64,000 nucleotides of DNA from Halobacterium sp. DL1 (GTDB lineage: Archaea > Halobacteriota > Halobacteria > Halobacteriales > Halobacteriaceae). Location: contig CP007060.1 of assembly GCA_000230955.3 (NCBI GenBank), positions 1,364,001 through 1,428,000 of the forward strand. Direction: 5' to 3'. Both the position numbers and the translations under genes were made by a program. Shown one piece after another: positions 45,275 to 54,384 of the stretch; the first letter of the stretch is position 1, and each line of letters starts with the position of its first letter. The notes beneath the pieces are model-generated. The model was not told the origin of the DNA, did not search any database, and saw nothing but the letters and a program-made list of their open reading frames with translations.

Positions 45275-46318
45275 TTACTCGCTCAGCACGTGGATCGCGT
45301 CCGGAGGGAGCATCGCGCGAACGACGGACTCGGGTTCGACGTGCACCTGTTCGAAGGTCGCCGGTTGGAGCGATGCGACGAGCGAGAGGTCCGTGCCGTC
45401 GACGTCCACGAGGACCCGGTGTTCGTCGCCCTCGTTCAGGTGGCGGCGAACCGTTCCGGCGAGCGCGTTCTCGTCGGCGGTTTCGGTCGCCGAGGCGTCC
45501 CGCAGTTGGACCCGAGACGGACGGACGCAGACGCTGACGGATTTCCCAACCGAACTGTCGGCCCGTGCTCGGAGGGTTTGTTCGCCCACGGCGAGTGTGA
45601 GCGAATCGCCGTTCTGTTCGAGCACTGTCGCGTCGAAGACGTTCTCGCTCCCGGTGAACCGGGCGACGAACTCGGAGTCCGGACGGTCGAGGATGGTCTG
45701 TGGTGGACCGACCTGTTGGATACTCCCGTCCCGGATGACCGCGATGCGGTCGCCGAGCACCGTGGCCGCGCGCTGGTCGTGGGTCACGTAGATCGTCGGA
45801 ATCTCCAGCGACCGGAAGAGGTCGTGCAGTTCGTCGCGCAGGCGGCGACGAATCGGCGTGTCGAGACTAGACAGCGGCTCGTCGAGCAACAGGACCTCGG
45901 GGTCCGCAGCGAGTGCCCGGGCGAGTGCGACGCGCTGGCGTTCGCCACCTGAGAGGGCAGACGGTCGGCGGTCAAGAACGTCCTCGATTTCGAGAGTCGC
46001 GGCGAGGGCACCTGTCCGGTCACCATCTGTCGCGGCGTACTCGACGTTCTCCCGCGCGGTCATGTGCGGGAACAGCGCGCCGTCCTGAAACACCAGTCCC
46101 ACGCCGCGGTCCTCGAGTGGGCGACCGACGAGTGGCCGTCCGTTCAGTGAGATGTCGCCAGCGTCGGGAGTGGCGATGCCGGCAATCGTCGAGAGCAGCG
46201 TCGTCTTCCCGCTCCCCGAGGGCCCCAGCAACGAGAGCACCTCGTCGCCGACCGTGAGGTCGACAGGCCCGAAGTCGAAGTCGCCGTAGGATTTTGCGAG
46301 TCCAGTTATGTTTAGCAT
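45275..46318 (-). CDS. wtpC: Tungstate/molybdate-type ABC transporter ATPase
   Basis: A 347-residue ATPase of the oxyanion importer. The Walker A GPSGSGKTT begins at about residue 36, the signature LSGGERQRVALARAL lies in the middle, and Walker B LLLDEPLSSLD follows. A C-terminal regulatory domain (about 235-347) of the TOBE type may sense the anion. It is last of three genes in the order binding protein, permease, ATPase, and four bases separate it from the permease stop. The start at 46318 gives the family N-terminus MLNITGLAKSYG. Sulfate is a less likely alternative substrate. Confidence 0.88.
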   Translation of the reverse strand: MLNITGLAKSYGDFDFGPVDLTVGDEVLSLLGPSGSGKTTLLSTIAGIATPDAGDISLNGRPLVGRPLEDRGVGLVFQDGALFPHMTARENVEYAATDGDRTGALAATLEIEDVLDRRPSALSGGERQRVALARALAADPEVLLLDEPLSSLDTPIRRRLRDELHDLFRSLEIPTIYVTHDQRAATVLGDRIAVIRDGSIQQVGPPQTILDRPDSEFVARFTGSENVFDATVLEQNGDSLTLAVGEQTLRARADSSVGKSVSVCVRPSRVQLRDASATETADENALAGTVRRHLNEGDEHRVLVDVDGTDLSLVASLQPATFEQVHVEPESVVRAMLPPDAIHVLSE

Positions 46319-46322
46319 CGAG

Positions 46323-47132
46323 TCACTCCAGTGGATTGGTTCCGAGGACGTCGAGGACGACGAGCGTTCCGACGGCGATACCGACGAGGATGACCGCGAC
46401 GGGGAACGCGTTCTCAAGGCCGAGTGTCGTGAACGACACCCAGATCTGGACCGGCATCGTCCGCGGGTAGTACGCGAGCATGATGGTCGCGCCGAACTCG
46501 CCCATCGCCCGGGCGAACGCGAGGGTGACGCCGGCCAGAATCCCCGGCCACGCGAGCGGGAGGGTGACGCGTCGGAACGTGGTGAACCTGCGCTTGCCGA
46601 GCGAGCGCGAGGCGTGTTCGAGGCTCCGGTCGACGCTCTCGATGGCCGCCTTCGCGGTGACGACGACGAACGGCGACGCGACGAACGTCTGCGCGAGGAC
46701 GACGCCCGCCAGCGAACGCGTCAGCGGGAATCCGCTGGCCCCGGCCGCACCCCCGAGCAGCGTGTTCGGCCCGACGACGGTCAACAGCACCATCCCGCTG
46801 ACGACCGGCGGCAACACCAGGGGGAGGACGACGACGGCGGTGACGACCGTCGGTAACCGACCGTCGGTGCGCGCGAGCCAGTACGCCAGCGGGAGGCCGA
46901 ACACGGTGGCGATGACCGTGCTCGCGCTGGCGCCGAGCAGCGACGTCCGGGCCGCCGCGAGCACTTCGGGGTCGTCCAGTCGAGCGAGGACGGCGCCGGG
47001 TGGCTGGCTCGCGACGAGTGCCAGCAGCGGCAGGAGGTAGTAACAGAGCAACACCGCACCGAGGACGAACGCGACCGAGAGCCAATCGAACCGTCCGGCG
47101 ACGGACTCAGTTCGCGACGTTCTCGGGAACAT
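46323..47132 (-). CDS. wtpB: Tungstate/molybdate-type ABC transporter permease
   Basis: A 269-residue ModB/WtpB-type permease with about six spans and the EAA loop RAMGEFGATIML (about 212-223), which docks the ATPase. The N-terminal helix begins after a short polar stretch. It is second in the operon, and its ATG lies 26 bp inside the 3' end of the binding-protein gene, an overlap that forces co-translation. A start further downstream would lose part of the first span, so 47132 is kept. Confidence 0.88.
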   Translation of the reverse strand: MFPRTSRTESVAGRFDWLSVAFVLGAVLLCYYLLPLLALVASQPPGAVLARLDDPEVLAAARTSLLGASASTVIATVFGLPLAYWLARTDGRLPTVVTAVVVLPLVLPPVVSGMVLLTVVGPNTLLGGAAGASGFPLTRSLAGVVLAQTFVASPFVVVTAKAAIESVDRSLEHASRSLGKRRFTTFRRVTLPLAWPGILAGVTLAFARAMGEFGATIMLAYYPRTMPVQIWVSFTTLGLENAFPVAVILVGIAVGTLVVLDVLGTNPLE

Positions 47133-48009
47133 TGCCGGTGTAGCGTGGGTAGTCCTGGGGCACCACGAAGCCGTACTCTCGGAGGTACTGTCCCGTCGTC
47201 TGTTCGCCGAACACGTCGACCACTGCGGTCGATTCGCGGCGAGCGGTCGACCCGTAACTGATGGGGGCGCCCGTGACGACCGTCCCGCCCGGAAGTTCGT
47301 AGGACACCGACGCGTACCGGTCCGCGTACTCGGGCGTGCTCAGGTCGATTTCGGGGGGTAACTCGACGTAGTCGTAGCCCCGCTCGACAGCCATGCTCCG
47401 GTACGCGACGGCCGCGTTGACCGACCCCGTCTCGAACTGACTGACGAGTTGCGTCTCCGGGTAGACCTGCCCGCGGCGTGGAATCGTCTTCCGGAGGTTC
47501 TCTGTCGTTCCGTAGTACTCCGTGGCCAGTTCGAGCACGAACAGCGTCCGGTAGCCGAGCGGGTCCAGGTCCGGGTCGGTCCGGCCGAGCGCGACGTCGC
47601 CCTCGAGCAGCGGCCGGTACCACCGGTCGGGCCCCGCCTCGGCGATGCGCTGCCCGCCGTCGGTGTCCTGGTTGTAGGCGAGGACCACCGAGTTAGTCGC
47701 GAACTCCGCGTACCAGTCGGGTTCCATCGGGCCGTCGAACAGCGCGACGTCAGCGACCGACACGATGTCGGGGTCTTTCTGGCCCTCCGCGACGAGGCGA
47801 GCGACTTCGGCGGAGCCACGCGCCTCGACTTGCAGGTTCGCGTCGACGGCCGGCCGGAGCCCGTTCTCGAGGGCGTTGTTGAGGCTCCCGGCAGCCAGCA
47901 GGGACACAGTCGGCCCCGGGTCGCCGGCCAGCGCAGAGCACCCCGCGAGCGCTCCCGCGCCGGCGGTGAGACCGGCGATGACGTCCCGGCGACCGAGCGT
48001 GCGCGCCAT
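47107..48009 (-). CDS. wtpA: Tungstate/molybdate-type substrate-binding lipoprotein
   Basis: A 300-residue Tat-exported lipoprotein. The N-terminus has GRRDVIAGLTAGAGALAGC, twin Arg followed by a lipobox, Cys25 being the likely anchor. The mature protein is a two-lobed binding fold of the WtpA/ModA-like type with VSLLAAGSLNNALE, DIVSVADVALFDG and VELPPEIDL. In the archaeal homologues it delivers tungstate or molybdate for molybdopterin enzymes. It is first in the operon. The palindrome GTGTATACAC sits between its start and a BoxA-like element and may be the regulator site. Confidence 0.86.
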   Translation of the reverse strand: MARTLGRRDVIAGLTAGAGALAGCSALAGDPGPTVSLLAAGSLNNALENGLRPAVDANLQVEARGSAEVARLVAEGQKDPDIVSVADVALFDGPMEPDWYAEFATNSVVLAYNQDTDGGQRIAEAGPDRWYRPLLEGDVALGRTDPDLDPLGYRTLFVLELATEYYGTTENLRKTIPRRGQVYPETQLVSQFETGSVNAAVAYRSMAVERGYDYVELPPEIDLSTPEYADRYASVSYELPGGTVVTGAPISYGSTARRESTAVVDVFGEQTTGQYLREYGFVVPQDYPRYTGNVPENVAN

Positions 48010-48011
48010 GC

Positions 48012-48021
48012 GTGTATACAC
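48012..48021. promoter_or_regulatory. 10-bp palindrome upstream of the oxyanion transporter
   Basis: GTGTATACAC is a perfect palindrome three bases before the wtpA ATG. A BoxA-like element lies just upstream (48031-48038), so the site straddles the expected transcription start. Confidence 0.45.
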
Positions 48022-48030
48022 AGACGGTTT

Positions 48031-48038
48031 CCGTATAG
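48031..48038 (-). promoter_or_regulatory. BoxA-like element of the wtpABC operon
   Basis: CTATACGG on the minus strand, about 26 bp before the wtpA ATG. Confidence 0.4.
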
Positions 48039-48092
48039 TCGTAACGCAATCAATTCTGGTTACGTGGGCGCCGGGAGGGAGGGGGCGGACCC

Positions 48093-48971
48093 TCAGCGCA
48101 CGTCGGAACTCGACGCCCGCGACAGCAGGACCACAGCGATGGCGCCGAGCACGAGGTCGAGGGCGACCAACACCACGATTCCGGGGACGACGCCGTCGAG
48201 GGTCCCGCCGAACACCGACACGTCGACGACGCTCGCTACGTCCCGGTCGAGCATCAGCGACCGGGCGGCGTCGACGCCGTACGTGACGGGGTTGAGGCTG
48301 GCGAACGTCTGGACCCACCCCGGGAGCGAGTCCAGTGGGAGGAACGCACTCGAGAGGAACAGCAGCGGGAACTGGAGGAGGTTCGCGGCGATGATGGTCG
48401 ACTCCTGGTCGCGGGTGATGACGGCCAGGGAGTTCGACAGCGCGAGGAACCACAGCGAGAACAGGATGCCGACGGCGACGATGGCGACGGCGCCGACCAC
48501 TCCGGTCGCGATCTCCGCGCCGAGCAGCACGCCGAGACCGAGGATGATCGATATCTGGATGGCGATGCGGAACACCTCCGCGGCGGTCTTGCCGACGAAG
48601 ACGGCCGTCCGGTTCATCGGCGAGACGAGCACCTTCTCGAACATCCCGTTCTCGATGTCGTTGACCAGACCGATGCCCGACGTGATGGCCGCGGCGAGCG
48701 CGACCTGTATGGCGATGGCTGGAACGAGGTACGTCTCGTAGTTGATGCCGGGGATGCCGCGGTTGACGGCGTCGCCCGCGACGTTGCCGAACACCTCCGT
48801 GAACAGCACGAGGAAGATGATGGGCTGGACGAGCGACACCACGAGCACGAACGGGTTGCGGACGGCCTTGAGGTTCCAGCGCTTGAAGTTCACCCAGACG
48901 TCCCCGAAGAAGGAGTTGCCGGAGCGCTCGACGCGGCGGTCGGCGGCCGCGTCGCTGGCGGGCGAACTCAT
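48093..48971 (-). CDS. ABC-2 family transporter permease
   Basis: A 292-residue permease of the ABC-2 (DrrB-like) type. It has about six spans with an N-terminal cytoplasmic tail and the family pattern VLVSPMNRTAVFVGKTAAEVFR (about 116-137), the coupling helix region. The start overlaps the ATPase stop by four bases (ATGA). Such pairs export hydrophobic compounds, lipids or drugs; the cargo is not predictable. Ser/Asp-rich tail residues at both ends are ordinary for haloarchaea. Confidence 0.88.
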   Translation of the reverse strand: MSSPASDAAADRRVERSGNSFFGDVWVNFKRWNLKAVRNPFVLVVSLVQPIIFLVLFTEVFGNVAGDAVNRGIPGINYETYLVPAIAIQVALAAAITSGIGLVNDIENGMFEKVLVSPMNRTAVFVGKTAAEVFRIAIQISIILGLGVLLGAEIATGVVGAVAIVAVGILFSLWFLALSNSLAVITRDQESTIIAANLLQFPLLFLSSAFLPLDSLPGWVQTFASLNPVTYGVDAARSLMLDRDVASVVDVSVFGGTLDGVVPGIVVLVALDLVLGAIAVVLLSRASSSDVR

Positions 48972-50017
48972 CGACCCACCTCCCCCTCCTCGGGCGTCTC
49001 GACGTCGAGCTCTTCGCCCGTGATGGCGAGGAACACGTCGTCGAGAGTCGGTGCCCGGATGTTGAATCCGGTCACCGTCAGCCCCGCGTCCCGGAGCGCG
49101 ACGAGCAGGTCGGTGCCGTACTGGCGCGCGGTCTCGGCGGTGACGCTGATGCCGGTCTCGGTCTCCGAGACGGAGGCGTCGTCGAACGCCTCGAACTCGC
49201 GGGCGATGTTCGCGGCGCGGCTTCGGGCGTCGCCGTCGCCCTCCAGTTCGACGTCGAGGACCTCGCCGCCCACCTCGCGCTTGAGGTCGGCGGGGCTCCC
49301 CTCTGCGACGATGTTGCCGTCGAGGATGACCGAGAGGCGGTCACAGAGCTGGTCGGCCTCCTCGAGGTACTGCGTGGTGAGAAAGATGGTGGTGCCCCGG
49401 TCGTTGATGCGGCGGAAGTAGTCCCAGAGCCGGTTGCGGGCCTTCGGGTCGAGTCCCGTCGTCGGTTCGTCGAGGAACACGAGCGGCGGCTGGTGGACGA
49501 GCGCGGTGGCTGCGTCGAGGCGTTTCTTCATCCCGCCGGAGAACTCCTCCGCGCGTTTGTCGGCGACCTCCTCGAGGCCGACCAGTTCGAGCAGTTCGTC
49601 GATGCGGTCCTGGCGGTCGCCCCGGGGGACGCCGTAGGCCTCGCAGGCGAATCGGATGTTCTCCTCGGCGGTCAGTTCGGGGTCGATGCTCGTCTCCTGG
49701 GCCATGTAGCCGATGGATTGGCGGACCTTCCGGGGTTCGGAGCGGACGTCGAAACCGTTGACGTGGACGTCACCCGCTGTCGGCGAGAGCAGCGTCGCGA
49801 GCACCTTGATGGTGGTCGTCTTCCCCGCGCCGTTCGGGCCGAGGAAGCCGAAGAACTCCCCCTCCGGCACGGTCATGTCGACGCTCCGGACGGCCTCGGT
49901 ACCGTCGGCGTACGTCAGTCCCAGTCCCTCCACGTCGATTGCTGGAGCCCTGGACCGCGCCTCTTCGGTCCGGGTCGCCGCCGGCTCGGCCGGCGACTCG
50001 GACTGTGGTGTTGGCAT
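48968..50017 (-). CDS. ABC-2 type transporter ATPase (DrrA-like)
   Basis: A 349-residue ATPase of the daunorubicin-exporter type. Walker A GPNGAGKTT (about 60-68), the Q-loop YMAQETSID, the signature FSGGMKKRLDAA and Walker B LVFLDEPTTGLDP are intact. The C-terminal 110 residues form the DrrA-type regulatory domain, ending in a Glu-rich tail. The N-terminal 28 residues are a polar haloarchaeal extension. It is first in the two-gene operon and sets its translation with the permease. Confidence 0.92.
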   Translation of the reverse strand: MPTPQSESPAEPAATRTEEARSRAPAIDVEGLGLTYADGTEAVRSVDMTVPEGEFFGFLGPNGAGKTTTIKVLATLLSPTAGDVHVNGFDVRSEPRKVRQSIGYMAQETSIDPELTAEENIRFACEAYGVPRGDRQDRIDELLELVGLEEVADKRAEEFSGGMKKRLDAATALVHQPPLVFLDEPTTGLDPKARNRLWDYFRRINDRGTTIFLTTQYLEEADQLCDRLSVILDGNIVAEGSPADLKREVGGEVLDVELEGDGDARSRAANIAREFEAFDDASVSETETGISVTAETARQYGTDLLVALRDAGLTVTGFNIRAPTLDDVFLAITGEELDVETPEEGEVGR

Positions 50018-50152
50018 ACCGGTACTAGCGGGGCGGGCTGTAAAGTCGTTCAGCTTCGAGTAGTCGAAGTCTCGCCCTCGCTGTCGCAGTTCGACTGTTT
50101 GGAGGTTCAGTGGCAGTCAGGCGTGACCAGCAGGAGCTTCCCACTACCCTAG

Positions 50153-50162
50153 GCTTATTCGG
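50153..50162 (+). promoter_or_regulatory. BoxA element deciding the DUF502 gene start
   Basis: GCTTATTCGG, centred 27 bp before the ATG at 50184, supports that start over the GTG at 50175. Confidence 0.5.
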
Positions 50163-50183
50163 CTCGCCTTCCCGGTGACGCGT

Positions 50184-50858
50184 ATGCGAATCAAGACATC
50201 GCTGAAAAGTAACTTCACGGCGGGACTCGTGCTGGTCGGGCCGCTCGTCGTGACGCTCGTCATCCTTCGGACGCTGCTCGGCTGGCTCGGTGGGCTGCTC
50301 GACCCCATCGTGGAGGGAACCCGACTCGCCACCCAGACCGGCGACAGCACGGTGCTCGCACAGCTACTCGCACTCGGCATCATCGCCGCTCTCGTGACGG
50401 TGCTGGGCTTCCTGGCCCAGCGCACCGTCGGGAAACGCATCTTCGGGCGGACCGGCCGCCTCGTCGACTTCCTCCCGGTGTTCCGGACTATCTACGGGAG
50501 CGTCCGCGGGATGGCGTCGTCCGTCGTGAACCGGAGTTCGGACTTCGAGTCCGTCGTCTACGTCGAGTACCCACGCGACGGCGTTTACCGCCTCGGCCTG
50601 AAGACTGGCAACAGTCCCGAGGACCTCTCGGAGATTGCGGGCGAGCGCGCGCACAACGTCTTCTTCCCGGGGAGCCCGAACCCGACGCAGGGCTCGCTCA
50701 TCCTCGTGCCCGACAGTCGCGTCTACGACTCCGAGTTGAGCGTCCGCGCCGCCATCCGCCTGCTGATGACGACCGGGATGGACCAGTCCGACTCCGTCAT
50801 CGAACTCGACGACGACGAGGTCGTGTTCCCCGGCGACCACCCGGGGTCCGCGGACTGA
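50184..50858 (+). CDS. DUF502 family membrane protein
   Basis: A 224-residue protein of the DUF502 family. Two N-terminal membrane spans (about 12-34 and 55-78) precede a cytoplasmic domain with PVFRTIYGSVRGMASSV, VYVEYPRDGVYRLGLKTG and FFPGSPNPTQGSLILVP, the diagnostic family motifs. The function is unknown. The start is ATG at 50184 by promoter spacing; a GTG nine bases earlier is possible. It is a single gene, convergent with the large transducer. Confidence 0.85.
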   Translation: MRIKTSLKSNFTAGLVLVGPLVVTLVILRTLLGWLGGLLDPIVEGTRLATQTGDSTVLAQLLALGIIAALVTVLGFLAQRTVGKRIFGRTGRLVDFLPVFRTIYGSVRGMASSVVNRSSDFESVVYVEYPRDGVYRLGLKTGNSPEDLSEIAGERAHNVFFPGSPNPTQGSLILVPDSRVYDSELSVRAAIRLLMTTGMDQSDSVIELDDDEVVFPGDHPGSAD

Positions 50859-50936
50859 GCGCCGCGGGCGGACCATCCGCTACACGAACACGAGAACCAC
50901 GTAAAGAATTGGACGGGAACTGCCGGAGTTCTGCAG

Positions 50937-53900
50937 TCAGTCGTCTTGCCGGTCGAACTCCCAGTCGCCGCCGTCGGTGGCCGGTTCGACGGACCCGGAG
51001 ACCGCCGAGGCGTCGACGTCCCTGCCGCTCGTTCCGCTGTCCTCGCCGACCTGGAACTGGGTGACGAGTTCCTGGAGGGACTTCGCGGACTGCGAGACGC
51101 CCTGGACGCTGGTCGTCACCTCGTCGATGGCGGCGGTCTGCTCCTCGGTCGCCGCGGACACGTTGCTCGCCTCGGCGGCGGACTCCTCGCTCACTGCCGA
51201 CACCTCGTCGACCATCGCGACGACCTCCTCGGTGGAGACCGCCTGGTCCTCCGCGGCGTCCGAAATCTCCTCGACGCCGCGCTCCGCGTCGGTCACCGCG
51301 TCCGCGATGTCGTCGAACATCTCGATCGCGTTCCCGATGGTCTCGGCCCCGCTGTTCACGCTGTTCTGCATGGACTGCATGTCCTCGACGGTCTCGTCGG
51401 TGCTGTCCTGTATCTCGGAGATGAGCTGTTCGACCTCTTCGGTGGCATCGCCGGCTTCCGCCGCCAGCGTCTTGATCTCGTCCGCGACGACCGCGAACCC
51501 TTCGCCGGCCTCGCCGGCGCGGGCGGCCTCGATGGACGCGTTCAGCGCGAGCAGGTTGGTCTGCTCGGCGATGTCCGTGATCAGCTGGACTATCTCGTTG
51601 ATCTCCGTGATTTGGTCCTCTAGGCTCTCGACCTGGTCGACGGCCTCGTCGGCCTCGGACTCGATTGCCGTGATTTCGTGGGTTGCGTCCGCGGCGTGGT
51701 CGCGGCCGCGGTCTGCCAGTTCGACGGCTTCGTTCGCCGTCACGACGACGTCTTCGGCCGACGACGCCACCTCCTCGATGGTCGCCGAGAGGTCGTTCAT
51801 CTCGTGAGAAACGGACTGTAGCTGTTCGGTCTGCTGGTCGGCGCCGCTGGCGATCTCCTCGACGGCCTGGGCGGTTTCCTGGCTCGCCGACTTGATCTCC
51901 TCGGCGCTCGCGGCCGTCTCGTCGCTCAGCTCCGCAAACTTGTCGGCGACGTCCCGAACCTCCGCGAGGCTGGTCTCTATCTCCTGGAGGCCGGCCTCCA
52001 GGTCGGTCATCACGACGCCGTACTGCCCGGGGAGGTCGGTGTCGAACTCCTGGTCGAGGACGCCCTCTCGCAGCAGGCGGCTGGTCTCCTGTAGCTGGTC
52101 GAAGCTCCCGGAGAGCTGTCGGACGCCCCCCTGCAGGTCTGCGAGGACCTCGCCGTACTCGCCGGGGAGGTCGGTGTCGACTTCCTGGTCGAGTTCGCCC
52201 CCGCGAATCCGCTGGCTCGTCTCCCGTATCTCGTCGAAGGCGACCTGAAGCCGACCGATGCCGTCGTCGAGGTCGGTCATAATCGTGCCGAACTCGCCGG
52301 GGAGGTCAGTGTCGATGTCCTGGTCGAGGTCACCCTGGCGGAGTCCCTCGCTGACACCCCGCAGCTCAGTGACCTGCCGGCGGAGGTTCGTCCGCATGTC
52401 GTCGAACGCGTCGACCAGTTCGCCGACCTCGTCGTCGCCAGCGTTCACCTCGACGGTGTCCTCGAAGTTGCCCTGCGAGAGCGACTTCGCCTGGTCGCGG
52501 ACCGCCTCGATGGGCCGCGAGAAGTACCGCGCAGCGAGGTATCCCAGGCCGACGACGGCGACGATGATGCCGCCGACGAGCAACAGCAGGAGGTTACGCG
52601 CGGACGTCGTGCGGTCGTCGAGGGCCGCCGCGAGCGCCGCGCTCGGCCCGGTCACGTCTGTCTCGGGGACGGTCCCGAGAACTGCCAGCTGTTTGTCGCC
52701 GAACTGGAGCGGCGCGTAGGCGACGTAGTAGTTGCTCTTCGCTCCGTCAGAAGCGGTTCGCGTGTACGTCTCGAGTCCGGAATCTCCGGCGAGGATCTGC
52801 TCTTTCGCGATATCGGTCAACGAGCCGTACTGCTGGCTCGTGATGCTCGACCCTGCGGTGACAACAGACTCGTCGGGGTGACTCAGAATCGTTCCCTCCC
52901 CGTTCACGATGCTGAGGTGGCCGGACTCACCGACCGTCATCCCGGTCGCGAGATCGGTGACGATGCCGTAGTCGAACTTGAGCGCCACCGTGCCGCCGAA
53001 CTCGCCGTCGTGGTAGACCGGCGTGGCGATGTAAACCATCTGCTCGCCGTTCACGTTGCGGACGTCACCGACGTACACCTCGTCCTTGCCGAGCGTCTTC
53101 GCGTTCTTGAACCACTTGGTGTTCGCGTAGGACGTGCTGTCGAGGGACTCGGAGACGACCGACCCGTTGTCGTTCCGGTGGGCGCGTGTGACACCCCACC
53201 CGTTCTCGTCGGTCATCACGATCTCGTCGTAGGCGTAGCGCTCTTCGCCATCGGCGGTGACCGTCCGAGTGTTCAGGTAGCTCTCGAAGGAGTCGCGGAT
53301 GCCGTCGCGGGCGTTCTCGACGGCGCTCGTCTGGAGCTCGTAGTAGTAGACGCTCGGCGCGAGCACCCACTCGAAGTCCTCGTAGTACGTGTAGGCGATG
53401 AACTTCTGCTCGGTCGGGTTGCCCTCCTGGGTGGTGTCCTCCCAGTCGTATTGGGCGATGCCCCACTCCTCGCCGTTCCGGATGGCCGCCTCGGACTGGA
53501 CCGTGGACTCGATGTCCTCGAAGACGGTGAGGTCAGCGTCCTCGACGAGGTTGAACCCGTCTGCCAGGTTGTGGTGGGAGACGATGGAGGAGTCCAGCGT
53601 CGTCACGTAGGCGTAGCCCGTCTGACCGATGTAGCCGGGCTGGTGCGTGTCGGCCAGCGTCCCGCTGGGCTGGGTGAAGTTGCCCGCCGTCCCGAACAGC
53701 GTCGCCTCAACTTCGTCTTTCACGGCCTGTTGCTCCGAGGCGGAGAGCTGTTCCCAGTTCTGGCCGCCGTACTGCCGTTCGAGAATCTGCTGTTTGGCCG
53801 TCTCGACGGTGTCGTGCATCTGGAGCGCGACGAAGCCGACCTGCCGGTGGCTCTGCTCCCGTATGAGTTCCATCTGCCCCGCTTCGGCGGCCTGGTAGTT

Positions 53901-54155
53901 CTGGACTGGCGTCGACTCCGCCAGCGACCGCACGTCGACGCGGCGCACGTTGAGGAGGTTCTGGAGTTCTCCCTGTCTCGACTGGACCGTGTCGTTCAGT
54001 TCACCCGTGATCTGATCCTCCAACGTCGTGGTGCTCTGGTCCTGCGCGTACGAGCCCACGGATTCCATGTTCTGGAGGCCGGCCACACCCACGGCCGAGA
54101 CGGGAACCAGCGAGATGACGAGACAGAGTACGATGAGCTTCGTCCTTATCTTCAC
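50937..54155 (-). CDS. Halobacterial methyl-accepting chemotaxis transducer (Htr)
   Basis: A 1072-residue sensory transducer. TM1 (about 6-28), a 490-residue extracellular sensor with a dCache-like YxY/GxGG composition (29-518), TM2 (520-545), a canonical HAMP (about 545-600), then three near-identical 45-residue HAMP-like repeats (motif starts at 608, 653 and 698), and an MCP signalling hairpin whose tip is at about 862-898 ([19 protein letters not shown]). The tail is polar and acidic. It should control the CheA kinase, and the ligand is unknown. The start is GTG at 54155, overlapping the stop of a 41-residue ORF (GTGA). No CheB/CheR methylation genes are near. Confidence 0.93.
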   Translation of the reverse strand: MKIRTKLIVLCLVISLVPVSAVGVAGLQNMESVGSYAQDQSTTTLEDQITGELNDTVQSRQGELQNLLNVRRVDVRSLAESTPVQNYQAAEAGQMELIREQSHRQVGFVALQMHDTVETAKQQILERQYGGQNWEQLSASEQQAVKDEVEATLFGTAGNFTQPSGTLADTHQPGYIGQTGYAYVTTLDSSIVSHHNLADGFNLVEDADLTVFEDIESTVQSEAAIRNGEEWGIAQYDWEDTTQEGNPTEQKFIAYTYYEDFEWVLAPSVYYYELQTSAVENARDGIRDSFESYLNTRTVTADGEERYAYDEIVMTDENGWGVTRAHRNDNGSVVSESLDSTSYANTKWFKNAKTLGKDEVYVGDVRNVNGEQMVYIATPVYHDGEFGGTVALKFDYGIVTDLATGMTVGESGHLSIVNGEGTILSHPDESVVTAGSSITSQQYGSLTDIAKEQILAGDSGLETYTRTASDGAKSNYYVAYAPLQFGDKQLAVLGTVPETDVTGPSAALAAALDDRTTSARNLLLLLVGGIIVAVVGLGYLAARYFSRPIEAVRDQAKSLSQGNFEDTVEVNAGDDEVGELVDAFDDMRTNLRRQVTELRGVSEGLRQGDLDQDIDTDLPGEFGTIMTDLDDGIGRLQVAFDEIRETSQRIRGGELDQEVDTDLPGEYGEVLADLQGGVRQLSGSFDQLQETSRLLREGVLDQEFDTDLPGQYGVVMTDLEAGLQEIETSLAEVRDVADKFAELSDETAASAEEIKSASQETAQAVEEIASGADQQTEQLQSVSHEMNDLSATIEEVASSAEDVVVTANEAVELADRGRDHAADATHEITAIESEADEAVDQVESLEDQITEINEIVQLITDIAEQTNLLALNASIEAARAGEAGEGFAVVADEIKTLAAEAGDATEEVEQLISEIQDSTDETVEDMQSMQNSVNSGAETIGNAIEMFDDIADAVTDAERGVEEISDAAEDQAVSTEEVVAMVDEVSAVSEESAAEASNVSAATEEQTAAIDEVTTSVQGVSQSAKSLQELVTQFQVGEDSGTSGRDVDASAVSGSVEPATDGGDWEFDRQDD

Positions 54156-54277
54156 GACCGCTCACCCGGGCTGCTTGCGGCTGCTGCAGCCGTGTCCTTC
54201 GACCGTGCCTCTGCCCTGCCGCCCGACTGTTCGAACTTCCTTTCTCTCCGGGAATCCCTGCCCCCGTTTTCTTCCAT
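54152..54277 (-). CDS. Small ORF coupled to the transducer gene
   Basis: A 41-residue ORF beginning [15 protein letters not shown] and ending SSPGERS. It has 8 Arg and 2 Lys, more basic than a typical haloarchaeal protein. A strong BoxA (54299-54310) is about 27 bp before its ATG, so it would be the first leaderless frame of the transducer mRNA. Its TGA overlaps the transducer's GTG start by GTGA, the usual coupling geometry. It has no recognisable domain. It may act as a leader peptide enabling the GTG start or as a real small protein. Confidence 0.5.
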   Translation of the reverse strand: MEENGGRDSRRERKFEQSGGRAEARSKDTAAAAASSPGERS

Positions 54278-54298
54278 GTGTCCGCCGTCACTATATGG

Positions 54299-54310
54299 GG
54301 TAATTAAATC
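54299..54310 (-). promoter_or_regulatory. BoxA element of the small-ORF/transducer transcript
   Basis: GATTTAATTACC on the minus strand is a strong TATA-like box in an otherwise GC-rich region. Its distance (about 27 bp) fits the 41-residue ORF start at 54277, not the transducer start. Confidence 0.55.
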
Positions 54311-54384
54311 TTGTGTGGCGTTCTTTCCTCCGATAACGTCGGGGTTGAATCTCCGACATGAATCGGCCTTCGACGCACTGTCAC

